Positions 1 through 7,241 of a stretch of 17,335 nt of DNA are shown in pieces (position 1 is the stretch's first letter; the number at the start of each line of letters is the position of its first letter). The stretch covers positions 1-17,335 of the forward strand of contig JAQUPC010000033.1 of the NCBI GenBank assembly GCA_028716765.1, given 5' to 3'. The position numbers and the translations under genes were made by a program. A model generated the notes under the pieces. The model saw only the letters and a list, made by a program, of their open reading frames with translations. It was not told the origin of the DNA and did not search any database. The DNA comes from Alphaproteobacteria bacterium (GTDB lineage: Bacteria; Pseudomonadota; Alphaproteobacteria; UBA9219).

Positions 1-865
1 CCGTGCGCGCAAGGCGCGAGGAGGCCACATGCGTGTAGATTTGCGTCGTGGCGATGTCGGCGTGGCCAAGCATGGTCTGCACGCTGCGCAAATCGGCGCC
101 GTGCTCGATGAGATGCGTCGCGAAAGCGTGACGCAACACGTGCGGGCTGAGCCTTGCGGGCGCGATTTTCGCCTGAACGCCGGCGGCCTTCAGCATCTGA
201 AAGAAGCGCTGGCGCGTGAGGTAACCGGTCTTGCTGCCGAACGAAGGAAACAGATACGGCGACGATCGCTTGCCCAGCACGCTTTTCCGTTCCTCCAGCC
301 AGTTCTTGAGCGCGGCGACGGCCGGATCGCCGAGCGGCACCAAGCGCTCCTTGCCGCCTTTGCCTTTGACGCGAACAAGCCCACGGTCGAACAACAGCGA
401 GCCGAGAGGCAATCCCACAAGTTCGGTGACGCGCAACCCCGTCGCGTAGAGCAACTCCAGCAACGCCTTCATGCGCGCGCCGTCCTCGCCTTTGAGGCGG
501 TTTACGGCCTTCAAGAGAGCGGCGACCTCTTCTTCGCTCAGGTATTTCGGCAGGGCGCGGCCAAGCCGGGGCGTATCGATGTTGCGCGTCGGGTCTTCTT
601 TTCGCTGCTGCTCAGAGCACAAAAAACGGTAAAACTGCCGGAGCGACGAAAGCCGCCGCGCTTGCGTACGGGGGGCGAGGCTCCGCATCGAGGAAATATA
701 GGCGCGCACATCCTCCTCGCCCGCCTGCGCAAGGTCCGTGCGCCGTCCGGCCAGAAATCCGGCGGCGGTCTCAAGATCGTGCGCGTAGGCGGCGCGGGTG
801 TTGGCCGAGGCGTTGCGTTCGGCCAGCATCATGTCGAGAAAGGCGGAAATTTCCAGCATTCGCAT
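1..865 (-). CDS. xerD: Site-specific tyrosine recombinase XerD (3' end outside window)
   Basis: Tyrosine recombinase that, with XerC, resolves chromosome dimers at dif. Reading the minus strand from ATG 859 (or ATG 865, two codons earlier, in frame) gives about 286 uninterrupted residues. The N-terminal SAM-like DNA-binding domain covers about residues 1-90, followed by the catalytic domain. All catalytic residues are visible: R143 in ATGLRVTEL, K167 in VKGKGGKERL, H240 and R243 in SPHVLRHAF, H266 in LGHADI, and the nucleophile Y275 in QIYTHV. XerD family members are about 300 residues, so only roughly a dozen C-terminal residues lie beyond position 1. The wording LSPHVLRHAFATHL and TTQIYTHVA fits XerD better than XerC. 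No strong ribosome binding site precedes either start. It is divergent from lptC. Both the gene and the family call are secure. Confidence 0.95.
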   Translation of the reverse strand, partial: MRMLEISAFLDMMLAERNASANTRAAYAHDLETAAGFLAGRRTDLAQAGEEDVRAYISSMRSLAPRTQARRLSSLRQFYRFLCSEQQRKEDPTRNIDTPRLGRALPKYLSEEEVAALLKAVNRLKGEDGARMKALLELLYATGLRVTELVGLPLGSLLFDRGLVRVKGKGGKERLVPLGDPAVAALKNWLEERKSVLGKRSSPYLFPSFGSKTGYLTRQRFFQMLKAAGVQAKIAPARLSPHVLRHAFATHLIEHGADLRSVQTMLGHADIATTQIYTHVASSRLART

Positions 866-871
866 TCGGGA

Positions 872-939
872 GTACGGGATACGGGATACGGGATACGGAA
901 GAAGCACTTAACTTATGCCCCGTGACCCGTATCCCGTAC
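872..939. repeat. Tandem heptamer (ATACGGG) with inverted copy, between xerD and lptC
   Basis: Positions 872-898 hold about four head-to-tail copies of a 7-base unit: GTACGGG, then ATACGGG twice, then a final partial ATACGG. Positions 926-939 (CCCGTATCCCGTAC) are the exact reverse complement of 872-885, so a 14-bp perfect stem with a loop of about 40 bases can form. The element lies just upstream of xerD and in the leader region of lptC, where divergent promoters would be expected. Its function is unknown; it may be one copy of a dispersed genomic repeat. Confidence 0.7.
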
Positions 940-979
940 CCCTGGCCTCTAACAGTTGCAAACCGCTTTCGTCCGGTCA

Positions 980-1717
980 ATGATGCCCGCCATGACCGAC
1001 GAGACACAAGACAGCGCGTTGCCTGAAGAGGCGCAGACCCGGAAGCACAATTTTCTCGGGCTCCGCGACACGCGCCGCGCCGCGGCGCACAGCGCCGCGT
1101 ACAGCCGCGCCGTCGGCGTTCTGCGCTGGGCCTTGCCTTTGGCCGTCCTGATGGTGCTGGTCGCGCTCATTGTGTTGCCGATGATCCAGGCCAAAAAAAT
1201 AACGGCAGCCGTTGCCGAGGCCGTTCCCAATCTTGTCGTTGAAAAGCTGAATCTCACCGGACTCGATGCCAAAAACCAGCCTTATTCGCTGACCGCCGCC
1301 AAGGCGCTACAGGCTGAAAACGCCAAGAACGTCATCGACCTGGAAATGCCTCAGGGCGATATCGCGCTTGAAAACGGCGCGTGGCTGGCGGGCAAGGCAC
1401 AGTACGGCCGCTACGATCAGGAGAACAAGCGCCTCTGGCTGGGCGGGAACGTGGAATTGTTCCACGATCAGGGCTATCAGTTCACTACCAGCGAGGCGCA
1501 GGTCGATATGAGCCAAAACACGGCGTGGGGCGACCAGCCCGTTCTGATTCAGGGCGCGTTCGGCGAAATCCGGGGGCAGGGGTTCCGCGTGCTGGAAAAG
1601 GGCAACGTCGTGGTGATCAAGGGCCACGCCCAGGCGCTGCTTAATTTGCAGACGGCCAAGCCCTCTGATAAACCTTCCGCTAAATCAACCGGAAGCCAAA
1701 AGGCTTCCCCACAATAG
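980..1717 (+). CDS. lptC: LPS export protein LptC (inner-membrane anchor)
   Basis: Single-pass inner-membrane protein that receives LPS from the LptB2FG extractor and passes it to LptA in the periplasm. After a charged cytoplasmic N-terminus, one membrane segment (WALPLAVLMVLVALIVLPMI, about residues 50-69) is followed by a periplasmic beta-rich LptC domain (DUF1239 type). That domain includes KNVIDLEMPQGDI, a GxxWLAGKAQYGRYDQENKRLWLGG-like stretch and a lysine/serine-rich tail. The start is uncertain: ATG at 980, 983 or 992 are in frame, and a TTG at 956 is possible but less likely. None has a convincing Shine-Dalgarno. It is the first gene of lptC-lptA-lptB, and only 14 bases separate it from lptA. 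The order and topology make the call strong despite the low sequence conservation of this family. Confidence 0.9.
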   Translation: MMPAMTDETQDSALPEEAQTRKHNFLGLRDTRRAAAHSAAYSRAVGVLRWALPLAVLMVLVALIVLPMIQAKKITAAVAEAVPNLVVEKLNLTGLDAKNQPYSLTAAKALQAENAKNVIDLEMPQGDIALENGAWLAGKAQYGRYDQENKRLWLGGNVELFHDQGYQFTTSEAQVDMSQNTAWGDQPVLIQGAFGEIRGQGFRVLEKGNVVVIKGHAQALLNLQTAKPSDKPSAKSTGSQKASPQ

Positions 1718-1731
1718 AAAGGACGGCGTTG

Positions 1732-2706
1732 ATGCGTTGGCTTTTCGTCCTCGTCTGTATTTGTCTTGCCGCCGCGGGAACGCCTTCCGTGGCAAAAGAC
1801 GCGAAACCGAACCCCCGGCCTCCGGCGGCGGCCGGCGCGCCGATCGAAACGCCGGGCACGTCGAACGGCCCTATCGAAATCACGGCGGATGAAAGTCTTG
1901 AGTGGTATCAGGACAAGCATCTTTACGTCGCGCGCGGCAACGCCAAAGCGGTGCGCGGCTCGATGACGGTCGAAGCCGATTTGCTGACGGCGCACGAAAG
2001 AGACAAGGACAAGCAGCCTGAAGGCAAAGCTCCCGCGGCGGAGGATAAAGCGAAGACACCTGCGGCCGCGCCGGTCGGCGGCAACATCGACGTGTTGACG
2101 GCCGAGGGGAATGTCCGCATCACCGATCCGCGCCAGCAGGTCTTCGGCGAACGCGCCGTTTACGATCTCGATTCCCGGACGGCGAAAGTGACCGGAAAGA
2201 ACCTGAAATACCTCACGGCCAAAGACGTCGTCACGGCGCGGGACTCGCTCGAATATTACGAAGAGAAAAACATGGCCGTCGCGCGCGGCAACGCCAAAGC
2301 GCTTCACGAAGAAAGACACGTAGAGGCCGATGTCCTGACGGCCCGCTTCGCGCAAAGCCCCGCCGGGCAAATGGAAATGGTCGATATGACGGCCGAAGGC
2401 CACGTGACCGTAATCACCGGCAACGATATCTCGCGCGGCGATCATGCCGTTTACGACATCAAGCGCAACGTGGCGGTGATGACGGGCCATGTGCGCGTGA
2501 CGCGCGGCGAGACCCAGCTTGCCGGCGACCGCGCCGAGGTCGATTTCACGAAAGGCGAAAGCCGCCTTATAAATCAAGGACATGGGCGGGTGCGCGCGCT
2601 CCTTGTCCCCAAAAACGTTAAGGAAACGAGTGCCAAAACGGAGACAAAAGCCCCCGAAAAGAGTAAGGTGGACGCAGGGTCAAAATTAGGACACAAAACC
2701 GACTGA
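1732..2706 (+). CDS. lptA: LPS transport periplasmic protein LptA (OstA family), internally duplicated
   Basis: Periplasmic bridge protein that oligomerises to carry LPS from LptC to LptD. ATG 1732 is preceded by AAAGGAC about 8 bases upstream; a TTG one codon earlier is rejected. Residues 1 to about 21 form a signal peptide (MRWLFVLVCICLAAAGTPSVA). The mature part has two OstA-type units. Unit 1 (about 54-156) begins ESLEWYQDKHLYVARGNAKA and unit 2 (about 171-253) begins DSLEYYEEKNMAVARGNAKA. Both continue with VEADxLTA, TAEGxV, and AVYDxxxxxAxxTG. A charged linker rich in Lys/Glu/Ala splits unit 1 (about 88-117), and the C-terminus is a Lys-rich tail. At 324 residues it is much longer than E. 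coli LptA (185). It sits between lptC and lptB. Confidence 0.9.
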   Translation: MRWLFVLVCICLAAAGTPSVAKDAKPNPRPPAAAGAPIETPGTSNGPIEITADESLEWYQDKHLYVARGNAKAVRGSMTVEADLLTAHERDKDKQPEGKAPAAEDKAKTPAAAPVGGNIDVLTAEGNVRITDPRQQVFGERAVYDLDSRTAKVTGKNLKYLTAKDVVTARDSLEYYEEKNMAVARGNAKALHEERHVEADVLTARFAQSPAGQMEMVDMTAEGHVTVITGNDISRGDHAVYDIKRNVAVMTGHVRVTRGETQLAGDRAEVDFTKGESRLINQGHGRVRALLVPKNVKETSAKTETKAPEKSKVDAGSKLGHKTD

Positions 2707-2734
2707 AAAGAAAAGACCCTGAAGAAAAGGCACG

Positions 2735-3535
2735 ATGAGACAATCCGGCAAGATCATTCCTTTCATGACAGGCGGCCTGCGCGCCGAAACGCGCGCGCCA
2801 AGGCCCGAGCCCGGCTTCGGGCTGGAGGCCGCGCATCTTGGCAAGTCGTTTCACCGCCGCCCCGTCGTGCACGACGTCAGCCTGACGCTGCAGCGCGGCG
2901 AGGTCGTGGGGCTTTTGGGGCCGAACGGCGCGGGCAAAACGACGTTCTTTTATCTTTTGACGGGCCTGATCGCGCCCGACACCGGCTCCATTATGCTGGA
3001 CGGCATAGACGTGACGCCCCTGCCGATGTACCGCCGCGCGCGTCTCGGCCTCAGCTATTTGCCGCAGGAAGCGTCGATCTTCCGCGGCCTGAACGTCGAG
3101 GACAACATCCGCGCCGTGCTCGAGGTCATCGAGCCCGACCGCGACACGCGCGAGATCATGCTCGACGATCTTCTGGTCGAGTTCGGCATCGCGCATCTGC
3201 GGCGCGCCCCGGCCACGGCGCTCTCGGGCGGCGAACGGCGGCGCGTGGAAATCGCCCGCGCGCTGGCCTCGAAACCGCATTTCCTTCTGCTCGACGAGCC
3301 GTTCGCGGGCATCGATCCCATAGCGCTCGGCGATATCCGCGATCTGGTTCTGCATTTGCGCGACCGCGGCCTTGGCGTTTTGATCACGGATCACAACGTC
3401 CGCGCCACGCTCGAGATCGTGGATCATGCCGCGATCATCCACGACGGCAAGGTGCTGATGCAGGGCGCGCCGGACGAGATCGTGGAAAACGCCGACGTCC
3501 GCCGCGTCTACCTCGGCGACGAATTCAGGATGTAA
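2735..3535 (+). CDS. lptB: LPS export ABC transporter ATP-binding protein LptB
   Basis: Cytoplasmic ATPase that powers LPS extraction from the inner membrane with LptF and LptG. The complete ABC signature set is present: Walker A GPNGAGKTT (residues 62-70), Q-loop Q111 in YLPQEASIFR, signature LSGGE (163-167), Walker B FLLLDEP (183-189), and switch histidine H220 in ITDHN. The sequence YLPQEASIFRGLNVEDNI is typical of LptB rather than of amino-acid transporters. An extra N-terminal tail of about 28 residues (MRQSGKIIPF and a basic, proline-rich stretch) precedes the first strand, longer than in E. coli. ATG 2735 follows AGAAAAGG. It begins 28 bases after lptA and is probably in the same transcript. 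Confidence 0.97.
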   Translation: MRQSGKIIPFMTGGLRAETRAPRPEPGFGLEAAHLGKSFHRRPVVHDVSLTLQRGEVVGLLGPNGAGKTTFFYLLTGLIAPDTGSIMLDGIDVTPLPMYRRARLGLSYLPQEASIFRGLNVEDNIRAVLEVIEPDRDTREIMLDDLLVEFGIAHLRRAPATALSGGERRRVEIARALASKPHFLLLDEPFAGIDPIALGDIRDLVLHLRDRGLGVLITDHNVRATLEIVDHAAIIHDGKVLMQGAPDEIVENADVRRVYLGDEFRM

Positions 3536-3581
3536 ACACCAACGATTTGGTAAACCGGCTTTTCGGCAAGAACTGTAAAGT

Positions 3582-3614
3582 CCCCCTCCCCTTGCGGGAG
3601 GGGTTAGGGGAGGG
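3582..3614. repeat. GC-rich palindromic element (REP-like), copy 1
   Basis: CCCCTCCC (3583-3590) and GGGAGGGG (3596-3603) form a perfect 8-bp stem around CTTGC, followed by TTAGGGGAGGGG, which can pair alternatively with the first arm. The same design recurs at 12062-12095 and, inverted, at 12145-12182, with a simpler relative at 7318-7339. It lies between the convergent ends of lptB and the minus-strand gene at 3651-4241, so it may also stop transcription. It lacks a T tract. Confidence 0.7.
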
Positions 3615-3650
3615 GTATGTAAAAGCTGGCCCCGTATAATCCTGAATAAT

Positions 3651-4241
3651 TTATCCCGCCTGTGCGATGCGCGCTGGTCTAAAATGCCGAATTCGACGTG
3701 GAGGCAATGATCTTCCAGCCTGAAGCTCATGGCTTTGATCGAGAAGTTCCGTTGGCCTTCCTTCATGCTCGGCGATAAGACGGCGCGCGAGATTTCTTAA
3801 ACTTACAAGACCCATTAAGTTTGTTGGCACAGGGTGTTCCGTGTTCATGGTCAGGGCGTAAAGCACATCAAGCGTCGCGATGGCCGTTTTTTGAAACGCA
3901 GCGCCCGTCATTCTTGCGTTGGCCACGCTAACGGCGGAAATGACGGTCTCAAGAGTCTCCTCAAGATCGTGTTGCGCCAAAACGCTGACAAGCCGCGCCC
4001 ATGATCTGTTTGCCGTGGATTCAAAGGGGGTGCCGACAGCATGAAAAGCCGCCGCTTGAGCCGCGGCAAGAGCCCCGAAAAAATGTTTTCCGTCTTTCTC
4101 CAATACGGCTGAAGCCCGCAAAAACGGTTCGATCAAGGAAATATCCCGCGTTGCCAGCGTGTGTCCGCTCACCGCATGATCGAGTTTTTTGAGATTTTTC
4201 TCTCTTATGCATTCGCAAATTTGTTGGTGCAGATCTGACAT
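3651..4241 (-). CDS. Hypothetical helical protein A
   Basis: I do not recognise this 196-residue protein. The start ATG at 4241 is well supported by GGAGGAAG a few bases upstream on the minus strand. The sequence has no signal peptide or membrane segment and looks predominantly alpha-helical and soluble. It contains Ala/Leu-rich stretches (ALAAAQAAAFHAV, LEETLETVISAVSVANARM, TLDVLYALTMN), and the last 35 residues are basic and rich in Arg/Pro. It is convergent with lptB and divergent from rpoN. Its upstream region carries a TTAACCAT octamer (minus strand, 4307-4300), as seen ahead of the small proteins further right. I see no convincing sequence match to those proteins. The odd, low-complexity C-terminus could reflect a frameshift close to the end, but that cannot be shown here. 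Confidence 0.7.
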   Translation of the reverse strand: MSDLHQQICECIREKNLKKLDHAVSGHTLATRDISLIEPFLRASAVLEKDGKHFFGALAAAQAAAFHAVGTPFESTANRSWARLVSVLAQHDLEETLETVISAVSVANARMTGAAFQKTAIATLDVLYALTMNTEHPVPTNLMGLVSLRNLARRLIAEHEGRPTELLDQSHELQAGRSLPPRRIRHFRPARIAQAG

Positions 4242-4299
4242 AAAACTTCCTCCTGCGGCCCAGAATGACTCCCCGTGTTATGCAAATCAACGGCTGAAG

Positions 4300-4318
4300 A
4301 TGGTTAAAAAACGATTAA
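4300..4318. promoter_or_regulatory. Candidate CtrA box between gene A and rpoN
   Basis: TTAA (4304-4307), seven bases (AAAACGA), TTAA (4315-4318) followed by C matches the classical full CtrA site TTAA-N7-TTAA. The left half, with its flank, is ATGGTTAA (4300-4307), which read on the minus strand is TTAACCAT facing gene A. The distance is about 60 bases to the start of gene A and about 130 to rpoN, so it could serve either. The motif match is seen directly; binding is inferred. Confidence 0.5.
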
Positions 4319-4450
4319 CAACCGTCAGCGTCCTATTCGCACCAACGTACTTTTCGGCTCTATTCTGTGCGTTCATACAAGCATGCAATCCCGATGCCAA
4401 ATTTCCGATTGTAAATAATCCGTTAACTTTAGGCCCGTAGATTGAGGGGC

Positions 4451-5962
4451 ATGTCGATTACCCAACGCCTCGACGTGCGGCAGACGCAAACACTCGTGAT
4501 GACGCCCCAATTGCGTCAGGCGATCAAGCTTTTGCAGATGTCGAACCAGGAACTCGGCTCTTACGTCGCCGAAGAGATCGAAAAAAACCCGCTTCTCGAA
4601 CGCGCGGGCGAGTCCGGCGAAACGGCGCCGGAAACTGCCGCCATCACCGAGTATGTGCCGACGGAACCGGAAACGGTTTCGGCCGCCGGTCCTTCGAGCG
4701 CCGTTCAACCCGGTCCCTCTCAATCCGGCCCCTCTCTGCCCGGCGCGCAACAGAGCGGCGACGTGTGGGACAAAGCCCGTCTTGCCGATGCCCCTGCGGA
4801 TTACGCCGGAGGAACGTCCGCGCGCGGCGGCTCGTTCGACGACGACGACGATTACAGCGCCACCAAAAACGTCGCGGCCGGAACCAGCCTGCGCGAGCAT
4901 TTGCTCGGCCAGATCCATGTGGACTTCGCCGATCCCGCCGAGAGGATGATCGCGGCGGCGCTTATGGAGCTATTGGACGAAGCCGGTTATTTGCCGGACG
5001 ATCTCGGACTCGCGCGCACGCAACTCGGCGCGTCGCCGGAACTCTTCGAAAGCGTGATCGCGCGTCTGCAACGGCTCGACCCGCCGGGAATTTTCGCGCG
5101 CTCGCTGACGGAATGCCTTTCCGTTCAGCTGCGCGACAAGAACAGGCTCGATCCGGCCATGCAAACGCTGTTGCAGCATCTCGATCTGGTCGCGAAGCGC
5201 GAAAACAGGGCGCTCATGAAGCTTTGCGCCGTCGACGCCGAAGACCTTTCGGGCATGATCACTGAGATCCGCGCGCTCAATCCCAAGCCCGCGATGGCGT
5301 TCGCGTCGGATGCGGCGCCTCCCGTCACGCCGGACGTGCTGTTGTTTCCGCAACCCGGCGGCGGCTGGCGCGTCGAGCTGAACGGCGATAATCTGCCGCG
5401 CGTTCTGGCCAACGAACGCTATTACGCCGACGTGCGCGGCGGCGCCCGCTCCAAATCCGACAAGGATTATCTGAGCGAACGCTGGCAGCAGGCCAACTGG
5501 CTGGTGAAGGCCTTGCATCAACGCGCCACGACGATCGTGAAAGTGGCGGCGGAGATCGTGCGCCAGCAGGACAAATTCTTCATCTACGGCGTGCAGCACC
5601 TGCGCCCGCTGATCCTGCGCGACATCGCGGCGGCCGTCGAAATGCATGAATCGACCGTGAGCCGCGTGACGCAAAACAAATACATCGCCACGCCGCGCGG
5701 CCTGTTCGAGCTGAAATATTTTTTCTCCAACGCCATCGCCACGACGGGCGGCGACGACAGCGTGTCGGCCCTTGCGGTGCGCGCGCGCATCCGCGCGCTG
5801 GTGGACGCCGAGACGCCGGACGCCGTTTTATCGGACGACCGGATCATGGCGCTGCTCCGCGCCGAAGGCATCGATCTCGCCCGCCGCACGGTCGCCAAAT
5901 ATCGCGAGACCCTGCGCATCCCTTCCTCGGCGCAACGGCGGCGGGAGAAGAGAGAGGGGTAA
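4451..5962 (+). CDS. rpoN: RNA polymerase sigma-54 factor RpoN
   Basis: Alternative sigma factor that directs RNA polymerase to -24/-12 promoters and requires AAA+ activators; it controls nitrogen, motility and other regulons. The Gln/Leu-rich activator-interacting region is at residues 1-50 (QTQTLVMTPQLRQAIKLLQM and EEIEKNPLLE). An acidic, variable linker follows (about 55-140, with a run of Asp). The core-binding and DNA-binding domains come next (including MHESTVSRVTQNKYIATPRG, the helix-turn-helix region), then the RpoN box ARRTVAKYRE at about 477-486. The length of 503 residues is normal. ATG 4451 is chosen over an upstream TTG at 4442 because the conserved N-terminus starts there and GAGGGG lies just before it. 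Its usual neighbour hpf is displaced about 4.9 kb downstream. Confidence 0.97.
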   Translation: MSITQRLDVRQTQTLVMTPQLRQAIKLLQMSNQELGSYVAEEIEKNPLLERAGESGETAPETAAITEYVPTEPETVSAAGPSSAVQPGPSQSGPSLPGAQQSGDVWDKARLADAPADYAGGTSARGGSFDDDDDYSATKNVAAGTSLREHLLGQIHVDFADPAERMIAAALMELLDEAGYLPDDLGLARTQLGASPELFESVIARLQRLDPPGIFARSLTECLSVQLRDKNRLDPAMQTLLQHLDLVAKRENRALMKLCAVDAEDLSGMITEIRALNPKPAMAFASDAAPPVTPDVLLFPQPGGGWRVELNGDNLPRVLANERYYADVRGGARSKSDKDYLSERWQQANWLVKALHQRATTIVKVAAEIVRQQDKFFIYGVQHLRPLILRDIAAAVEMHESTVSRVTQNKYIATPRGLFELKYFFSNAIATTGGDDSVSALAVRARIRALVDAETPDAVLSDDRIMALLRAEGIDLARRTVAKYRETLRIPSSAQRRREKREG

Positions 5963-5974
5963 TGACGCCTTCAT

Positions 5975-5982
5975 ATGGTTAA
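5975..5982 (-). promoter_or_regulatory. TTAACCAT octamer downstream of rpoN
   Basis: ATGGTTAA on the plus strand is TTAACCAT on the minus strand, with the extended context CGCATTAACCATA. This matches the context ahead of D and F (CGCATTAACCATAAG). Here it points away from B, 130 bases before the B start codon. It is a possible CtrA half-site and has no TTAA partner 7 bases away. Confidence 0.35.
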
Positions 5983-6062
5983 TGCGCTAAAGAGTTTATT
6001 TTCAATCGACATATGAATCCATTGTGCACAGGCTTAGCGGCTATGTAATAATAGTTTTCGAG

Positions 6063-6089
6063 ATCAGCCACAGGCTGATATATTTTTTT
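6063..6089 (+). terminator. Hairpin plus T-run immediately before the ribosome binding site of gene B
   Basis: ATCAGCC (6063-6069), loop ACA, GGCTGAT (6073-6079), then ATATTTTTTT to 6089 has the form of a Rho-independent terminator. The Shine-Dalgarno of gene B (GAGGAG, 6091-6096) follows directly. It may end the rpoN transcript. Because no promoter fits between it and the gene B start, it would also act as an attenuator for B-C. The stem is short (7 bp), so strength is uncertain. Confidence 0.55.
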
Positions 6090-6104
6090 CGAGGAGAGAT
6101 AATT

Positions 6105-6455
6105 ATGATAAGTGAAAATTTGCAAAGGCCTTATGGGCGCATAACGGACAGGGAACTTTTCAACCGTATATTTTTTAATGCACAAGACATGAACGACAAA
6201 TACAGGGATGATATTTTAAAAGAGCTGGACACAATAGTTATGGCGGATTTGATGCATGAAATGGATGCCCGGACAGATCATGGAAAAAGGCTTGTCGGCT
6301 ATCCTGTGCTTGCCGGGCTTTATAGGGTGTTGCCAGAGGGCGCGACTCCAACAGAATTTGCGAAGGCCATTGCCGCTAGCGGCCTCAGTCATGCCGTTGC
6401 TCCTGAAAGAGCGGATCGAACGCTTGGCGTGTCTACGCCCTCCCCCTGTGTTTGA
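6105..6455 (+). CDS. Hypothetical protein B, one-unit member of the B-F family
   Basis: A 116-residue protein I do not recognise. ATG 6105 is chosen because GAGGAGAG lies 8 bases upstream; a GTG at 6024 would add 27 poorly supported residues across the hairpin. It has no signal peptide or membrane segment and is likely helical. The motif ITDRELF (about 13-19) resembles LTDAELL of D. LMHEMDAR with GYP at 65-67 resembles the two units of C. The end ASGLSHAVAPERADRT (91-106) matches SGLHSVVPKRTDT of C. The coding sequence is visibly more AT-rich than rpoN, with codons such as ata and tta, which may indicate transfer or weak codon selection. It lies 24 bases before C and is probably co-transcribed with it. 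Confidence 0.7.
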   Translation: MISENLQRPYGRITDRELFNRIFFNAQDMNDKYRDDILKELDTIVMADLMHEMDARTDHGKRLVGYPVLAGLYRVLPEGATPTEFAKAIAASGLSHAVAPERADRTLGVSTPSPCV

Positions 6456-6479
6456 ATAAAGTCTAAACGGAGAAATAAG

Positions 6480-7199
6480 ATGACCAAAAAATACTTCCCC
6501 GGCGCTGAGGGCATACTTGAAAGAACGCACGCTGCTCTGCGAGAGGCGGAACTTTACAACAATATTCTCCGTGTTTCAGGAGAGATTGTCGCACAGGGCA
6601 CACCCTTCAATCATCACACGCCTGAATGTGCGGCACTAGAGAATTGCCTGAGCGAGATGAACTATCGCGTCAGCGAAAACATCGACGGGTATCCTTTGTT
6701 TGCGCTCCTTCTGGAAAAAGTTGACGAGGCGCGCTTAGAACTTGGCTGCGGCAATGTTTGGGACCACAAACCCATCTTTGCACAGTGCGTTGCCGCCAGC
6801 GGACTTGAGCCGGTCGATAGTGGCGTTCTTGCGGATAAGAAGAAATCTTCGCTCGCTAAAATTAAGGACTTGCCGGATGAAGATCTTCGCCACAACTTCC
6901 TTGAGCTTTCGCAGAAAGTATATAGGTACTCACGAATGAACATTAGAGTAGAGTACGAGCGCGTGGAACCGGCGGAAGATTTAGCTTTATTGAAAGACTA
7001 TCTCCGGGAAATTTCTGACCGAACGAAAAAAGAACCCGACAGCCATCCGTTGCTTGTCGAGATCGTCGAGGCGGCACTGCTGACCACAGCCGTTCCGGCG
7101 ATTGCGCGGGGTGTCGTATTAAGCGGCCTTCATTCCGTCGTTCCCAAGCGGACGGACACCCCAAAACCGGGCGCACGCCACAGTGTTCCTTCCGTTTGA
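6480..7199 (+). CDS. Hypothetical protein C, two-unit member of the B-F family
   Basis: A 239-residue protein I do not recognise. ATG 6480 has CGGAGA about 8 bases upstream. It appears to be an internal duplication. Unit 1 (about 20-113) contains EAELYNNIL, then LSEMNYRVSENIDGYPL (57-73), then AASGLEPV (105-112). Unit 2 (about 129-222) contains LPDEDLRHNF, then LREISDRTKKEPDSHPL (175-191), then LSGLHSVV (214-221). The two central blocks are both 17 residues and align without gaps. Unit 2 is closest to B. No membrane segment or signal peptide is seen; a charged linker (ADKKKSSLAK) joins the units. It follows B by 24 bases. No known domain is evident, so function is unknown. Confidence 0.75.
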   Translation: MTKKYFPGAEGILERTHAALREAELYNNILRVSGEIVAQGTPFNHHTPECAALENCLSEMNYRVSENIDGYPLFALLLEKVDEARLELGCGNVWDHKPIFAQCVAASGLEPVDSGVLADKKKSSLAKIKDLPDEDLRHNFLELSQKVYRYSRMNIRVEYERVEPAEDLALLKDYLREISDRTKKEPDSHPLLVEIVEAALLTTAVPAIARGVVLSGLHSVVPKRTDTPKPGARHSVPSV

Positions 7200-7241
7200 A
7201 AAGACCAAAGCCCAATCCGCTAAATTGATTTAGACAAGCCT

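Noticed and set aside
29..925. Plus-strand open frame of 298 codons at the left edge
   Set aside because: It is antisense to xerD, whose minus-strand reading has every catalytic motif; the plus frame has no recognisable domain and is a composition effect.
872..939. Possible CRISPR array
   Set aside because: The repeat is 7 bases with no spacers; no CRISPR-like repeat-spacer pattern or cas gene is present in the window.
1549..3766. Long minus-strand open frames (344 and 382 codons) opposite lptC/lptA/lptB
   Set aside because: They are His/Arg-rich antisense shadows of well-supported genes in GC-rich DNA.
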